Source: Streptomyces sp. Ru62 (lineage in GTDB: Bacteria > Actinomycetota > Actinomycetes > Streptomycetales > Streptomycetaceae). From it: a stretch of DNA of 64,000 nucleotides. The stretch lies in contig NZ_PQSU01000005.1 of the NCBI RefSeq assembly GCF_002920615.1, forward strand, positions 124,001 through 188,000, given 5' to 3'. Under the pieces are notes generated by a model, which saw only the letters and a list, made by a program, of their open reading frames with translations, ran no database searches and had not been told where the DNA came from. Position numbers and translations under genes: made by a program. Of the stretch, positions 25,771-37,597 are shown piece after piece; the first letter of the stretch is position 1; each line of letters opens with the position of its first letter.

Positions 25771-26336
25771 GCGGTGTCTTCCCCGGACTCCGCCCCGGAC
25801 TCGTCCCTGGCGGAGGCGATCTCGGCGCGGTCGTCGATCAGGCCGGGCGGGGGCGCGATGACCGCTTTCTGCTCCGCCAGGTCGATCTCGGTGACGATCT
25901 CCTCGACGAAGGGGATCAGCACCTCGGTGCCGTCGGGGCGCTCGACGATGAACAGGTCCTGCGTGGGCAGGTGCGAGATCTCGGTGATCCGGCCGACCTC
26001 CGTGCCGTCCTCGGTGACGACGTCGAGGTCGATGAGCTGGTGGTCGTAGTACTCGTCCTCGCCCTCGGGCAGTTCCTCGGGGTCCACCTCGGCGATCAGC
26101 AGGGTGTTACGCAGGGCCTCGGCGGCGTTGCGGTCGCTGACGCCCGCGAAGCGCAGCAGGAGGCGGCCGCTGTGGACGCGGCCGGTCTCGATGGTCAGCG
26201 GTCCCGCCGAGGCGGGATCCGTGGCGAGTACGGCGCCGGGCGCGAGCCTGAGCTCCGGCTCGTCGGTACGTACCTCGACGGTGACCTCGCCCTTGATGCC
26301 ATGGGCACGGCCGATCCGTGCGACTACCAGCTGCAC
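25767..26336 (-). CDS. rimM: 16S rRNA processing protein RimM
   Basis: Helps 30S subunit assembly and binds S19. GTG 26336 ([20 protein letters not shown]) gives 189 residues and has AGGAGA nine bases upstream; the frame is open to 26459 but upstream residues are a shadow of the KH gene region. The N-terminal RimM domain is followed by a PRC-barrel-like half ([32 protein letters not shown]) and an acidic tail ending GAESGEDTA. Confidence 0.94.
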   Translation of the reverse strand: MQLVVARIGRAHGIKGEVTVEVRTDEPELRLAPGAVLATDPASAGPLTIETGRVHSGRLLLRFAGVSDRNAAEALRNTLLIAEVDPEELPEGEDEYYDHQLIDLDVVTEDGTEVGRITEISHLPTQDLFIVERPDGTEVLIPFVEEIVTEIDLAEQKAVIAPPPGLIDDRAEIASARDESGAESGEDTA

Positions 26337-26418
26337 CTGTCCAAATCTCCTGTCGTACGACTGCGGGCCGGGGACGGCCCTGTGGCCCTCCCCGGCCCGA
26401 GCCGGTTGCGATGAAGCG

Positions 26419-26658
26419 TCAGCGGACGTGGTCCACGTCGACCAGGTCGACGCGGACACCGCGACCGCCGATGGCGCCCACGACGGTGCGCAGGGCGCGC
26501 GCGGTGCGGCCGTTGCGGCCGATCACCTTGCCGAGGTCGTCCGGGTGGACCCGGACCTCCAGCACACGCCCGCGGCGCAGGTTGCGCGAGGCGACCTGCA
26601 CATCGTCAGGGTTGTCGACGATGCCCTTCACGAGGTGCTCAAGCGCCTCTTCGAGCAT
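26419..26658 (-). CDS. KH-domain RNA-binding protein
   Basis: A 79-residue single KH-domain protein (YlqC/KhpA family) between rpsP and rimM. The RNA-binding loop [12 protein letters not shown] holds the GxxG motif (GRNG). KhpA homologues bind many RNAs and affect cell division in Gram-positive bacteria; function in Streptomyces is inferred only. It begins six bases after the rpsP stop. Confidence 0.93.
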   Translation of the reverse strand: MLEEALEHLVKGIVDNPDDVQVASRNLRRGRVLEVRVHPDDLGKVIGRNGRTARALRTVVGAIGGRGVRVDLVDVDHVR

Positions 26659-26663
26659 GCTGC

Positions 26664-27083
26664 TCAGGCCTCGGTCGAGCCGGACTCGGCAGCCGCCTCG
26701 TCCTTCTTCTCAGCCTTCTTCTTCTGGGTGATCGCCTCACCCTTGCCCTCGTCCTCACCGGTGAACGCCTCGAACGACGGACGGGCCGGCTTCGGCTCGG
26801 CGACGAGCAGCGGCGCGGGAGCCGGCTCGCCCTTGAACTTCTGCCAGTCGCCGGTCTTCTTCAGGATGGCGAGCACGGGCTCGGTCGGCTGGGCGCCGAC
26901 ACCGAGCCAGTACGCCACACGCTCGGCGTCCACCTCGATGACCGACGGGTTGTAGGTCGGGTGGTACTTGCCGATCTCCTCGATGGCCCGGCCGTCACGG
27001 CGGGTACGGGAGTCGGCGACGACGATGCGGTAGTGAGGCGAACGGATCTTGCCCAGACGCTTCAGCTTGATCTTGACTGCCAC
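26664..27083 (-). CDS. rpsP: 30S ribosomal protein S16
   Basis: S16 of the small subunit, first gene of rpsP-KH-rimM-trmD. GTG 27083 ([20 protein letters not shown]) has AGGAGA about 10 bases upstream. [22 protein letters not shown] and [20 protein letters not shown] are diagnostic. 139 residues; the C-terminal 50 are a Lys/Glu/Ala-rich extension usual in Streptomyces. The 293-base gap upstream (27084-27376) should hold the operon promoter; I saw no clear hexamers there. Confidence 0.95.
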   Translation of the reverse strand: MAVKIKLKRLGKIRSPHYRIVVADSRTRRDGRAIEEIGKYHPTYNPSVIEVDAERVAYWLGVGAQPTEPVLAILKKTGDWQKFKGEPAPAPLLVAEPKPARPSFEAFTGEDEGKGEAITQKKKAEKKDEAAAESGSTEA

Positions 27084-27376
27084 GGGAGTGGGTTCTCCTG
27101 GATTTGACGTGGTTGGGCACGGCGAGTTGCCGCGTGGGGTTGCGGTACCCGAGTGCCCGATGGACGCGTCAGCCGGAGGAGAGAGGGGTCCTGTGCGGCT
27201 GTCGAGTACAGCTAGCCATTCTGCCATACCCCGCGGGCCGCTCTCGGCCGAGGGTGCGCGATCTCCGCCCCGGGCATGCCGGGGAGGCACCCGGCGTGGA
27301 GGTGAGGTCACGTCGGGTGCGCCGCCCGGTGGCGCGAGGTCGCGCCGGCCACGGCTGCCACGAGCAGCCGTGACCG

Positions 27377-27973
27377 CTACGCCGCTCCCACGACCTCCGG
27401 GATCCTGAACGGCTTGCCGCACCCGCCGCAGACGATCGGGGCCTGGGCGAGGACCGAGGGCACCACCCGGACGTTGCGACCGCAGTCGCACACCGCCTTG
27501 ACGCGGACGCCGCCACCGGAGGAGCCGTGCCGGGCGGCCGGGCCGCGGAAGGTCCGGGAGGTGTCCGCCGAGGTGGCCGCCGTGTGGGCCTTCAGGGCGC
27601 GCTGGAGCCGCTCGATGGTCGGGCGGTAGCGCCGCTTCGCCTCGGCGTTGAGCGTGACCAGCGAGAAACCGCTGCTCGGGTGCGGCTCCTCGGGGTGGTC
27701 CAGGCCCAGCTCCTCGGCGATCGCGAGGAAACGGCGGTTGTGGTAGCGGCCGGCCCGGGAGGTGTCGCGGACGCCGCGGGCGGCGGCGATGCCGTGGACT
27801 GCCTCATGGAGCAGCCTCTCGAAGGAGAGTTCGTGACCGCACGCGGACGACGACTCCCCGATCAGGGATTCAGGCGCGGCAAGGTCAGGCAGCTCGGGGT
27901 GGTACCGCTGGATGTCGGCCCACGCCTGCGCCAGCTCTGCGGCGAGAACAGGTGGTGTCTGTGTCGTGCTCAC
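27377..27973 (-). CDS. SprT-like putative metallopeptidase with C-terminal zinc ribbon
   Basis: A 198-residue soluble protein. The motif HEAVH (His56, Glu57, His60) followed 17 residues later by GRYHNRRF (a likely third ligand) matches the SprT/Spartan-like HExxH zinc metallopeptidase layout. The C-terminus has CDCGRN...CGGCG, a zinc ribbon. Spartan proteases degrade DNA-protein crosslinks in eukaryotes; the role of bacterial SprT-like proteins is unknown. GTG 27973 start, no clear ribosome binding site. It stands alone, between rpsP and a divergent methyltransferase gene. Confidence 0.7.
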   Translation of the reverse strand: MSTTQTPPVLAAELAQAWADIQRYHPELPDLAAPESLIGESSSACGHELSFERLLHEAVHGIAAARGVRDTSRAGRYHNRRFLAIAEELGLDHPEEPHPSSGFSLVTLNAEAKRRYRPTIERLQRALKAHTAATSADTSRTFRGPAARHGSSGGGVRVKAVCDCGRNVRVVPSVLAQAPIVCGGCGKPFRIPEVVGAA

Positions 27974-28494
27974 GTAATGACAACGAGCGTGGGTGCCGCT
28001 GTGTTCCTATTCCGGGGCATCCCAAATAATTTGCACGTACCCGTCAGTTGCCGCTGATGCGTCCTGACGAGGGCGGGTGCGCTGATCTGCGGAGAAGCGT
28101 CACAGCTCGTACCAAGCTGGTGCGTAGTCCGCGCTACGCACCGCTGGTGAGCCCCGGGGCGACGAGGGCCGGCTGCTGCGCAAGAGGTGTTTCGGCCGCT
28201 CTCGGCGCGCGCCCTCACCCCGGTCAGCGTCCACGGCCCCCGTGACGTTACCGCGTGCCGCCGCGACCTCGGTCACCGGCCCGCCTTCCGAGGGTCGACA
28301 CCGTGCGGCCGTCCAGATTGCCGGGATGTGAAATCTCGCCACACCGGCGCGCTCACCCCAAGCCGCGCCCCACGACCCCTGGACGCCACCGCGAGCCGGG
28401 AGTTACCTGGCATACGTGGGAAGGGCGCGCGCACGGCACGGGGGTACGCAACCGGGCGCGGCGGCGAACTGTCGGCGGATTGGGGCGCTTACCT
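27974..28494. other. 521-base intergenic region with a hairpin
   Basis: Divergent spacer between the SprT-like gene and the methyltransferase gene. It contains a locally AT-rich patch (CAAATAATTTGCA, about 28023-28035) that may belong to the SprT-like promoter. It also holds a perfect inverted repeat GGTGCGTAG (28119-28127)/CTACGCACC (28134-28142) with a 6-base loop. Short open frames on the plus strand show no family features. Confidence 0.6.
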
Positions 28495-29436
28495 ATGACA
28501 CCTACGCTCGTGCGGCAGCACACGTCCCACGGGGAGTCCTCACCCCGCGTGGACCTGAGCGCACGCGCGCGTGACTGGTCCGAGATCCAGGAGCGGATGC
28601 TCGTACCGCTCTACGAAGCCGTGTACGACCGACTCGAAGTGGGCCCCGCCACCCGGCTGCTGGGCCTGAACTGCGGTTCCGGGCTCGCCCTGCTGATGGC
28701 GGCCTCCAGGGGCGCCGCGGTCACCGGTGTCGACTCCGCCTCCCCCGAACGGCTCGCCCTCGCGCGCGAGCGCCTGCTGCCGGACGCCCCGCCCGGCCGG
28801 GGCGGCGCCGGCGGACGCGGCACGCGCGCGCGTACGGACGCGGAACTCCTCGACGGCCCGCCCGTGGCCGCGGACGGCCCGGGGACGGGCGCGTACACCC
28901 TGGTGACCGCCTTCGAACCGATCGGCGGCCTCGCGGGCGACGCCGAGGGGCTCGGCGACCTGCTCGCCGGCGTGCTGCCGCTGGCAGGCCGCGGGGCCGC
29001 CGTGGTGCTGACCGGCTGGGGACCACCAGAGCGCTGCGCCACCTCCTCGGTGCTGCGGGTGGCCGCCAAGCTCGCCGATCCGCTGCGCGGCGCGCGCAGC
29101 CGGCCGCCCGCACGGCGCGACGACCTGGAGGAGGTCGCCGGGCGGGCCGGGCTGAAGCCGGACGGCTCGGGCCGGGTCGCCTGCCCGTTCGGGTACGCCG
29201 ACCTCGACAGCGCCGTACGCGGGCTGCTGTCCACCGGCCTGTTCGACGCGGCGATCGCGGCGACCGACGCCAAACAGGTCGACAAGGAGTTGACGGAGGC
29301 TCTGCACCCGCACCGCCGCCCGGACGGCACCGTGTGGATGCCGAACGTCTTCCGCTACCTCATCGCGCGCGTGCCCTGGCCCTCGGTTCCCGCCGGCCCC
29401 GTCGTCAGTCCTCGCTCGGCTTGCTCAGGCGGGTGA
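28495..29436 (+). CDS. SAM-dependent methyltransferase, class I-like
   Basis: A 313-residue soluble protein. RLLGLNCGSGLALLMAASRG (residues about 50-70) is a motif I glycine loop for SAM, followed by VTGVDSASPERLALARER as motif II. The remainder (YTLVTAFEPIGGLAG and a VFRYLIAR end) fits a small-molecule methyltransferase but gives no substrate. The Gly/Arg-rich insert GRGGAGGRGTRARTDAE is probably a loop. ATG 28495 gives MTPTLVRQHTSHGESS; only a weak ribosome binding site. Its 3' end overlaps the convergent ftsH paralogue by 32 bases. Confidence 0.75.
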   Translation: MTPTLVRQHTSHGESSPRVDLSARARDWSEIQERMLVPLYEAVYDRLEVGPATRLLGLNCGSGLALLMAASRGAAVTGVDSASPERLALARERLLPDAPPGRGGAGGRGTRARTDAELLDGPPVAADGPGTGAYTLVTAFEPIGGLAGDAEGLGDLLAGVLPLAGRGAAVVLTGWGPPERCATSSVLRVAAKLADPLRGARSRPPARRDDLEEVAGRAGLKPDGSGRVACPFGYADLDSAVRGLLSTGLFDAAIAATDAKQVDKELTEALHPHRRPDGTVWMPNVFRYLIARVPWPSVPAGPVVSPRSACSGG

Positions 29437-31339
29437 TCCCGGCGATCCGGTAGGCGTCCGCCTCCTCCAGCGTCTCGCTCTCCAGCAGCGCCTGCGCGAG
29501 CGCGTCCAGCCGGCCCCGGTGGTCGCGGAGCTTGCGGCACGCCTCCTCGTAGCACTCGTCCACGATCCGCCGCATCTCGGAGTCGATGACGTCCAGGGTC
29601 TGCGGGGCGGCCGACAGTCCGTACGCCTGCTGGGCGTCGCTCGGCAGGGCGGACAGCCGGCCGACGCGTTCGCTCATGCCCCAGCGGCCCACCATCCCGC
29701 GCGCGATGTTGGTGACCTGTTCGAGGTCGTTCTCGGCACCCGTCGTGACGACCCCGTAGACGACCTCTTCCGCCGCCATGCCGCCCAGGGCGCCGATGAT
29801 GCGCCCGCGCAGGTACTCCTCGGAGTGCGCGTACCGCTCCACCTCGGGCGTGGACATCGTCACCCCGAGCGCCCGGCCGCGCGGCACGATGGTGATCTTG
29901 CGGACGGGGTCGGCGCCGGGTTGCAGCATGCCGAGCAGGGCGTGGCCGCTCTCGTGGTACGCGGTACGGCGGCGGTCCTCCTCCGGCATGATCAGGGTGC
30001 GCTCGGCGCCGAGCTGCACCTTCTCCAGCGCCTCGGACAGGTCGGCGCCGGTCACCTGCTCCTGCTTGCGTTTGACCGCGAGCAGAGCGGCCTCGTTCGC
30101 GAGATTGGCCAGATCCGCTCCGGTCATGCCCGGGGTGACGCGGGCCATCTGCGTCAGGTCCACGTCGGGCGCGAGCGGGATCTCCCGGGTGTGGATCCGC
30201 AGGATCGACTCGCGGCCGCCGCGGTCCGGCGGGGACACGGTGACCACCCGGTCGAAACGGCCGGGACGGGTCAGCGCCGGGTCGAGGATGTCCGCCCGGT
30301 TGGTCGCCGCGATGACGATCACGCCCTCGGCGCCGGAGAAGCCGTCCATCTCCGTGAGGATCTGGTTCAGCGTCTGCTCGCGTTCGTCATGACCGCTCAT
30401 CGACGAACTGCCGCCGCGCGCGCGTCCGATGGTGTCGATCTCGTCGATGAAGATGATCGACGGCGCCACCTTGCGAGCCTCGGCGAACAGCTCGCGGACG
30501 CGGGACGCGCCGACGCCCACGATCATCTCGATGAACTCGGACGCCGAGGCCGAGAAGAACGGCACGCCGGCCTCCCCCGCGACCGCCCGTGCCAGCAGGG
30601 TCTTGCCGGTGCCGGGCGGGCCGGAGAGCAGCACTCCGCGGGGCAGCTTCGCGCCCATCCTGCGGTAGACGTCGGGGTGCTCCAGGAAGTCGACGACGTC
30701 GTCGAGTTCTCCCTTGACCTCGTCGATGCCGGCCACGTCGGCGAAGGTCGTGCGCTCGGTGTCCGGCCGCGGGCCGACCGGTCTGGGCGGCGACCGGCGG
30801 CCGAACAGGCCACCCGCGCCGGGCAGCATCCCGCCGAGCCGCCGCTGGACGAGGAGCCACACCACGACCAGGACCGCGATGGGGATCAGGGACATCAGCA
30901 GGTTGGCCGTGAGGCTGCGTTCCTGCACGACCGGCCGCGCGGTCACCGTGACCCCGTGGCTGTTCAGGTTCTGCCACAGCCGGTCGTCCGCGAAGGCCGG
31001 CCGCTGTGTCTTGAACTTGGTGTACTGGCCGCCGCCCTCGGGATCGGAGCGGGGGTTCTTGAGCTGGCCCTGGATCGCGTCGCCCTTGGAGTAGATCGTG
31101 GCGACGTTGCCCTCGCCGACCTGCCTGCTGAACTCCGTGTAGGAGATCGTCGGCTCGTTGCCCTGGCCGAAGTAGTGCAGCCCGACGTAGGCCAGCACGA
31201 AGACGACCACCGCGGTGGCGAGCAGGCCCCACCATTTGCCGCCCCTGAGCCGACCGGGCCGCCGAGGAGGCTCCTCCGGTGTGCCCTCGGCGCGCCACGG
31301 CTGATCAGGCGCCTTGCGGGGCGGCGCCGCATCACTCAT
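29405..31339 (-). CDS. ftsH: ATP-dependent zinc metalloprotease FtsH (paralogue)
   Basis: Membrane AAA+ protease that extracts and degrades membrane and cytosolic proteins. 644 residues: a membrane helix near 36-56, an extracytoplasmic domain, a second helix near 150-165, Walker A GPPGTGKT, Walker [12 protein letters not shown], arginine finger region [12 protein letters not shown], and the zinc site HESGH (about residue 437). The [12 protein letters not shown] loop is typical. Streptomyces usually carries more than one FtsH; the one near folE/tilS is considered the main copy, so this is probably a second. Upstream of ffh in membrane-protein biogenesis context. Confidence 0.93.
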   Translation of the reverse strand: MSDAAPPRKAPDQPWRAEGTPEEPPRRPGRLRGGKWWGLLATAVVVFVLAYVGLHYFGQGNEPTISYTEFSRQVGEGNVATIYSKGDAIQGQLKNPRSDPEGGGQYTKFKTQRPAFADDRLWQNLNSHGVTVTARPVVQERSLTANLLMSLIPIAVLVVVWLLVQRRLGGMLPGAGGLFGRRSPPRPVGPRPDTERTTFADVAGIDEVKGELDDVVDFLEHPDVYRRMGAKLPRGVLLSGPPGTGKTLLARAVAGEAGVPFFSASASEFIEMIVGVGASRVRELFAEARKVAPSIIFIDEIDTIGRARGGSSSMSGHDEREQTLNQILTEMDGFSGAEGVIVIAATNRADILDPALTRPGRFDRVVTVSPPDRGGRESILRIHTREIPLAPDVDLTQMARVTPGMTGADLANLANEAALLAVKRKQEQVTGADLSEALEKVQLGAERTLIMPEEDRRRTAYHESGHALLGMLQPGADPVRKITIVPRGRALGVTMSTPEVERYAHSEEYLRGRIIGALGGMAAEEVVYGVVTTGAENDLEQVTNIARGMVGRWGMSERVGRLSALPSDAQQAYGLSAAPQTLDVIDSEMRRIVDECYEEACRKLRDHRGRLDALAQALLESETLEEADAYRIAGITRLSKPSED

Positions 31340-31380
31340 ATCTGGACGTTACGACACCCCACGGGCCTCGGCACGCGCAA

Positions 31381-31409
31381 GGGGCGCCCCCTGTGGAAGG
31401 AGGCGCCCC
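31381..31409 (-). terminator. Terminator after ffh
   Basis: GGGGCGCC (31381-31388) and GGCGCCCC (31402-31409) form an 8-bp GC stem 23 bases past the ffh stop (31432) and before the ftsH paralogue start (31339). Confidence 0.6.
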
Positions 31410-31431
31410 CGGCGTTTCGTCCGAGCGGGAC

Positions 31432-32979
31432 TCAGCCCATGAACTTCTTGAACTCGTCCGGCAGCTCGAAATCCTGACCGCCCTGCTGCGGCAGGCCGAA
31501 GGCGTTGGCGCCCTCCGCCGCGGCGGCCCGGCGTGCGGCCTCCTCCAGCTCCTGCTGCTTGCGCTTCATCGGGTTGCCGGAGCGCTGCTTGCCCTTGGCC
31601 TTCTTCTGCTGCTTCTTCTGCCGGCCGGGGCCGCCGCCCATGCCCGGGATCCCCGGCATGCCGGGCATACCGCCCTGGGCCATGCGGGACATCATCTTGC
31701 GGGCCTCGAAGAACCGCTCGACCAGGCTCTTCACCGCGCTGACCTCGACACCGGAACCACGCGCGATACGGGCGCGGCGGGAGCCGTTGATGATCGTCGG
31801 GTCCTGGCGCTCGGCCGGGGTCATCGACTTGATGATCGCGGCGGTGCGGTCGACGTCCCGCTCGTCCAGGTTGGCGATCTGGTCCTTGATCTGGCCCATG
31901 CCCGGGAGCATGCCGAGCAGCTTGCTGATGCTGCCCATCTTCCTGACCTGCTCCATCTGGGACAGGAAGTCGTCCAGGGTGAAGTCCTGGCCCTTCTTCG
32001 ACGCCAGCTTCGAGGCCATCTTCTGGGCCTCTTCCTGGCTGAACGTCTTCTCCGCCTGCTCGATCAGGGTGAGCAGGTCACCCATGTCGAGGATGCGGGA
32101 GGCCATCCGGTCCGGGTGGAACGCGTCGAAGTCGTCCAGCTTCTCGCCGTTCGACGCGAACATGATCGGCTTGCCGGTGATCTGCCGGATGGACAGGGCC
32201 GCACCACCGCGGGCGTCACCGTCGAGCTTGGAGAGGACCACGCCGTCGAAGCCGACGCCGTCGCGGAAGGCCTCGGCGGTGTTGACGGCGTCCTGACCGA
32301 TCATGGCGTCGACGACGAACAGGATCTCGTCGGGGCCGACCGCGTCCCGGATGTCCGCGGCCTGCTGCATCATCTCGGCGTCGATACCGAGGCGGCCGGC
32401 GGTGTCCACGATCACGATGTCGTGGACCTTGGACTTCGCGAAGTCGATGGAGTCCTTGGCGACCTTCACCGGGTCGCCGACGCCGTTGCCCGGCTCCGGC
32501 GCGTACACCGCGACGCCGGCGCGCTCGGCGACGACGCTGAGCTGGTTGACGGCGTTGGGACGCTGGAGGTCGGCGGCGACCAGCAGCGGGGAGTGGCCCT
32601 GCTCCTTCAGCCACTTGCCGAGCTTGCCCGCCAGGGTGGTCTTACCGGCGCCCTGGAGACCGGCCAGCATGATCACGGTGGGCGGCTGCTTGGCGAAACG
32701 AAGACGCCGGGTCTCGCCGCCGAGGATGGTGATCAGTTCGTCGTTGACGATCTTGAGGACCTGCTGGGCGGGGTTCAGCGCCCGGGAGACCTCGGCCCCG
32801 AGCGCGCGCTCCTTGACGTTCTTGATGAAGGAGCGCACCACGGGCAGGGCCACGTCGGCTTCGAGGAGCGCGATACGGATCTCGCGCGCCGTGGCGTCGA
32901 TGTCCGCCTCGGAGAGCCGTCCCTTGCCGCGCAGGTTCTTGAAAGTCGCTGACAGGCGATCGGAGAGAGTGTCGAACAC
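31432..32979 (-). CDS. ffh: Signal recognition particle protein Ffh
   Basis: SRP54 GTPase that binds signal sequences on nascent chains and docks with FtsY. GTG 32979 (VFDTLSDRLSATFKNLRGKG) is the family start; GAGGA lies about 13 bases upstream. NG domain G1 GLQGAGKTT, G3 DTAGRLGID and G4 SKLDGDARGG. The Met-rich M domain has ARKMMSRMAQGGMPGMPGIP and a basic tail QKKQQKKAKGKQRSG. 515 residues. Its partner gene ftsY lies at 40294-41496. Confidence 0.96.
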   Translation of the reverse strand: MFDTLSDRLSATFKNLRGKGRLSEADIDATAREIRIALLEADVALPVVRSFIKNVKERALGAEVSRALNPAQQVLKIVNDELITILGGETRRLRFAKQPPTVIMLAGLQGAGKTTLAGKLGKWLKEQGHSPLLVAADLQRPNAVNQLSVVAERAGVAVYAPEPGNGVGDPVKVAKDSIDFAKSKVHDIVIVDTAGRLGIDAEMMQQAADIRDAVGPDEILFVVDAMIGQDAVNTAEAFRDGVGFDGVVLSKLDGDARGGAALSIRQITGKPIMFASNGEKLDDFDAFHPDRMASRILDMGDLLTLIEQAEKTFSQEEAQKMASKLASKKGQDFTLDDFLSQMEQVRKMGSISKLLGMLPGMGQIKDQIANLDERDVDRTAAIIKSMTPAERQDPTIINGSRRARIARGSGVEVSAVKSLVERFFEARKMMSRMAQGGMPGMPGIPGMGGGPGRQKKQQKKAKGKQRSGNPMKRKQQELEEAARRAAAAEGANAFGLPQQGGQDFELPDEFKKFMG

Positions 32980-33060
32980 GGCGCTCGCGGTCCTCGGGGT
33001 CGGTGACGGTCTTGAAGGTCGCCCTCCAGGGTATCCCGGCGCCGCAAGCACCGGGGCAGG

Positions 33061-35514
33061 TCATCCGCGCAGCGTCTCCTCGACCACCCCCGCCAGCGAC
33101 GCCGCGTCCCCGGCGGGCAGGGGCGCGTCCGCCCCCGTCGTGACATAGAACGCGTCCACCGCGTTGGAGCCCAGCGTGCTCACGTGCATGCTCCGGACCC
33201 GTACGCCCGCCTTCTCCAGGGCCATGCCGATGCGGTACAGCAGGCCCGGGGCGTCCTGGGTGCGGACCTCGATCACCGTGGCGTGGTGGGAGGCGGCCGG
33301 GGCGACCGTCACCCGGGGCGGTGGGGCGGTCCAGCCGCGGCGGCGCGGGTAGGCCGCGTCGCGCTCGGCGAGGCGGCCGGCGATGTCGAGGGTGCCGTCC
33401 AGGGCGCGGACCAGGTCGGTGCGCAGCCGGGCCGCCTGGGGCAGGGAGCCGTACTCGGCGGCGACCCGCCAGTTGAGCAGGAGGACGGTTCCGTCGTCGT
33501 CCACGTCGTCCGGCAGGCGCAGCGCGCGCAGTTCCGCCGTGCGGACGGTGAGGCGGTGCACGGCGAGGACACCGGCGACCGCGGGGAGGACACCGGGCTG
33601 GTCGGGTACGGCGATGAGCAGCTCCACGCCCAGGGGTTCCGGGTCGCCGGCCGGCTCCTCGTCGGTGACCGGTTCGGTCTGGGCGCGCAGGGCGAGGACC
33701 GGGCCGCCGGTGCGGTGGGCCTCGATGGAGAGGCGTTCCTGCTCGGCGGTGGGCGCGGCCGGCTCGGGCTCCTCGGGGGCGTCCCCGGCTAGGACGGCGG
33801 ACACGCGTCGGACGAGGTCGGCGACGAGGGAGCCGCGCCAGGAGGACCAGGCGGCGGGGCCGGTGGCGAGGGCGTCCGCCTCGGTGAGGGCGTGCAGCAG
33901 TTCCAGGGTGCTCTGGCTGCGCACGGCCTCGGCGACCGAGCGGACGGTGGCGGGGTCGTCCAGGTCGCGCCGGGTGGCGGTCTCGATGAGCAGCAGGTGG
34001 TGGCGCACCAGCAGGGACAGCACGGCCACGTCCGAGCGGTCGAAGCCGATCCGTGCGGCGACGTCCTTGGCGATGATCTCGCCGGCCACCGAGTGGTCGC
34101 CGGGCCAGCCCTTGCCGATGTCGTGCAGCAGGGCGGCGACCAGCAGCAGATCAGGGCGGCTGACGCGGCGGGTGAACTCGGAGGCGCGGACCGCCGTCTC
34201 GATCAGGTGGCGGTCCACCGTCCACACGTGCACGGCGTTGCGCTGCGGCCGGCAGCGCACCCGCTCCCAGTCGGGCAGCAGGCGGGTGATCAGGCCCTCG
34301 GCCTCCAGGGCCTCCCAGACCTCGATGGTGGGGCGGCCGGAGCCGAGCAGGGTGACCAGCTGCTCGCGGGCCTCGGCGGGCCAGGGCGTGGGCAGGGGGC
34401 GTGCGGTGGTGGCCATGCGCCGTACGGCGTGCAGGGAGAGCGGGAGGCCGGCCTGGGCGGCGGCGGCCGCGGCGCGCAGCGGAAGCACGGGGTCGCGCTC
34501 GGGGCGTGCGGCGCGGGCGAGCACCACCTCGCCGTCCTGTTCCACCACGCCTTCGGCCAGGGGCGACCGTTCGGTGACCGGCTTGCCGCCGCCCATCATG
34601 GCGCGCAGACGCGGCCGGACGGCGCGCGCACGCAGTACGCGCCCCACTTCCCGCCAGGTCACGTCACTGGCGTACGCGATCACCCGCGCCGCTTCGTAGA
34701 CCTGCCGCAGCAGGGTGTCGGCGTCGAGCAGCCCCAGCTCGGCGGCCACCTGGTCCTGTTCCTGGAGGGCGAGCCGGTCGGTGGCGCGGCCGGTGGCCAG
34801 GTGCAGGGCGTCCCGGACGTCGAGGAGACGGCGGCGGGCGTCGGCCAGGCCCTCGCGGGGTGCGTCGGCGAGCCAGGAGGCGGCGACGGCGCGCAGGGCG
34901 GTGGCGTCGCGGAGGCCGCCGCGGGCCTCCTTGAGGTCGGGTTCCAGCAGGTACTGCAGTTCGCCCTGGCGCGCGGCGCGTTCGGCGCACAGCTCCTGGA
35001 GTTCGGGGAGGCGCTTGGGGGCCTGGTTGCGCCAGTCGGCGAGGGTGGCGGTGCGCAGGCCGGCGGTGAGGGCGGGATCGCCGGCCAGGTGGCGGGCGTC
35101 CAGCAGGCCGAGGTGGACCTTGAGGTCCTCGCCGGCCGTCCTGCGGGCCTCGGCGGGGGTGCGGACGGAGTGGTCGAGGGCGAGGCCGAGGTCCCAGACC
35201 GGGTACCAGATCCGGTCGGCGAGGGCGGCGACCGCGCCGGGGTCGGAGCCGTCGTGGAGCAGGACGAGGTCGAGGTCGCTGCGCGGGGACAGTTCCCCGC
35301 GGCCGTAGCCGCCGACGGCGACGAGGGAGACGCCGTGTGCCGTGCCCGCCGCCGCGTCGAACAGTCCGGCGAGCCAGTCGTCGGTCAGTCCGGCCAGGGC
35401 GGCACGGCGCGGCGGCCCGGACCGCGCCCCCTCCGTGAGGAGGCGCAGCCGGGCCGCCGCGTAGCCGCCGGGTCCCGAGTCTTCCGTCTCTTTCCGCACA
35501 TCCGTACCGGTCAC
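33061..35514 (-). CDS. glnD: PII-protein nucleotidyltransferase GlnD
   Basis: Bifunctional enzyme that modifies and demodifies the PII protein GlnK according to nitrogen status; in S. coelicolor it adenylylates rather than uridylylates. 817 residues: a nucleotidyltransferase domain with GGYGRGELSPRSDLDLVLLH (about 68-87), a GlnD-UR_UTase region, an HD phosphohydrolase motif VAALLHDIGKGWPGDHS (about 445-461), and two C-terminal ACT domains (PDQPGVLPAVAGVLA and QDAPGLLYRIGMALE) that sense glutamine. Third gene of amtB-glnK-glnD, 55 bases after glnK. Confidence 0.95.
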   Translation of the reverse strand: MTGTDVRKETEDSGPGGYAAARLRLLTEGARSGPPRRAALAGLTDDWLAGLFDAAAGTAHGVSLVAVGGYGRGELSPRSDLDLVLLHDGSDPGAVAALADRIWYPVWDLGLALDHSVRTPAEARRTAGEDLKVHLGLLDARHLAGDPALTAGLRTATLADWRNQAPKRLPELQELCAERAARQGELQYLLEPDLKEARGGLRDATALRAVAASWLADAPREGLADARRRLLDVRDALHLATGRATDRLALQEQDQVAAELGLLDADTLLRQVYEAARVIAYASDVTWREVGRVLRARAVRPRLRAMMGGGKPVTERSPLAEGVVEQDGEVVLARAARPERDPVLPLRAAAAAAQAGLPLSLHAVRRMATTARPLPTPWPAEAREQLVTLLGSGRPTIEVWEALEAEGLITRLLPDWERVRCRPQRNAVHVWTVDRHLIETAVRASEFTRRVSRPDLLLVAALLHDIGKGWPGDHSVAGEIIAKDVAARIGFDRSDVAVLSLLVRHHLLLIETATRRDLDDPATVRSVAEAVRSQSTLELLHALTEADALATGPAAWSSWRGSLVADLVRRVSAVLAGDAPEEPEPAAPTAEQERLSIEAHRTGGPVLALRAQTEPVTDEEPAGDPEPLGVELLIAVPDQPGVLPAVAGVLAVHRLTVRTAELRALRLPDDVDDDGTVLLLNWRVAAEYGSLPQAARLRTDLVRALDGTLDIAGRLAERDAAYPRRRGWTAPPPRVTVAPAASHHATVIEVRTQDAPGLLYRIGMALEKAGVRVRSMHVSTLGSNAVDAFYVTTGADAPLPAGDAASLAGVVEETLRG

Positions 35515-35569
35515 CCAGCGACTCCTGTTCCGTTTCCCCCGACGTTCCCCTGAACCGGATTGTGCTGTG

Positions 35570-37321
<1,752 letters not shown>

Positions 37322-37371
37322 TTATGCGCCACGAGACTGGCGCAGCGCGGTTTCGGTGGAAGCCCCTCGTT

Positions 37372-37407
37372 GTTTCGCCGGGGTGACGAAGGCGCCCTGT
37401 GTGTTAC
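37372..37407 (-). promoter_or_regulatory. Candidate GlnR operator upstream of amtB
   Basis: On the minus strand GTCAC-n6-GAAAC (37372-37387) matches the GlnR consensus half-pair gTnAC-n6-GaAAC exactly. A further GTAAC half-site lies at 37403-37407, 20 bases away start to start (22 expected). It is about 130 bases before the amtB ATG. The remaining 37246-37597 spacer shows no gene. GlnR control of amtB-glnK-glnD is established in S. coelicolor. Confidence 0.65.
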
Positions 37408-37597
37408 GCGTCGATGAAGTGCGGGGTGCCGGGGCCGCGCGATCGTTATCGTGGCGCAACCTTCCGCGCGGTACCCGCGCGGAGACAGCGGAGACACAAG
37501 CCGGCCGCGGCGGGCCTTCCGATGACCTGGCATGGGGGAGCCGAGTCGGGCAGTTCGGGAGGACCGGCCGCGGCCGGGGTCCGGGGTGCTGTGGCGG

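Noticed and set aside
29519..31477. A 652-codon plus-strand open frame opposite the ftsH paralogue
   Set aside because: FtsH is unmistakable on the minus strand; the antisense product has low-complexity composition only.
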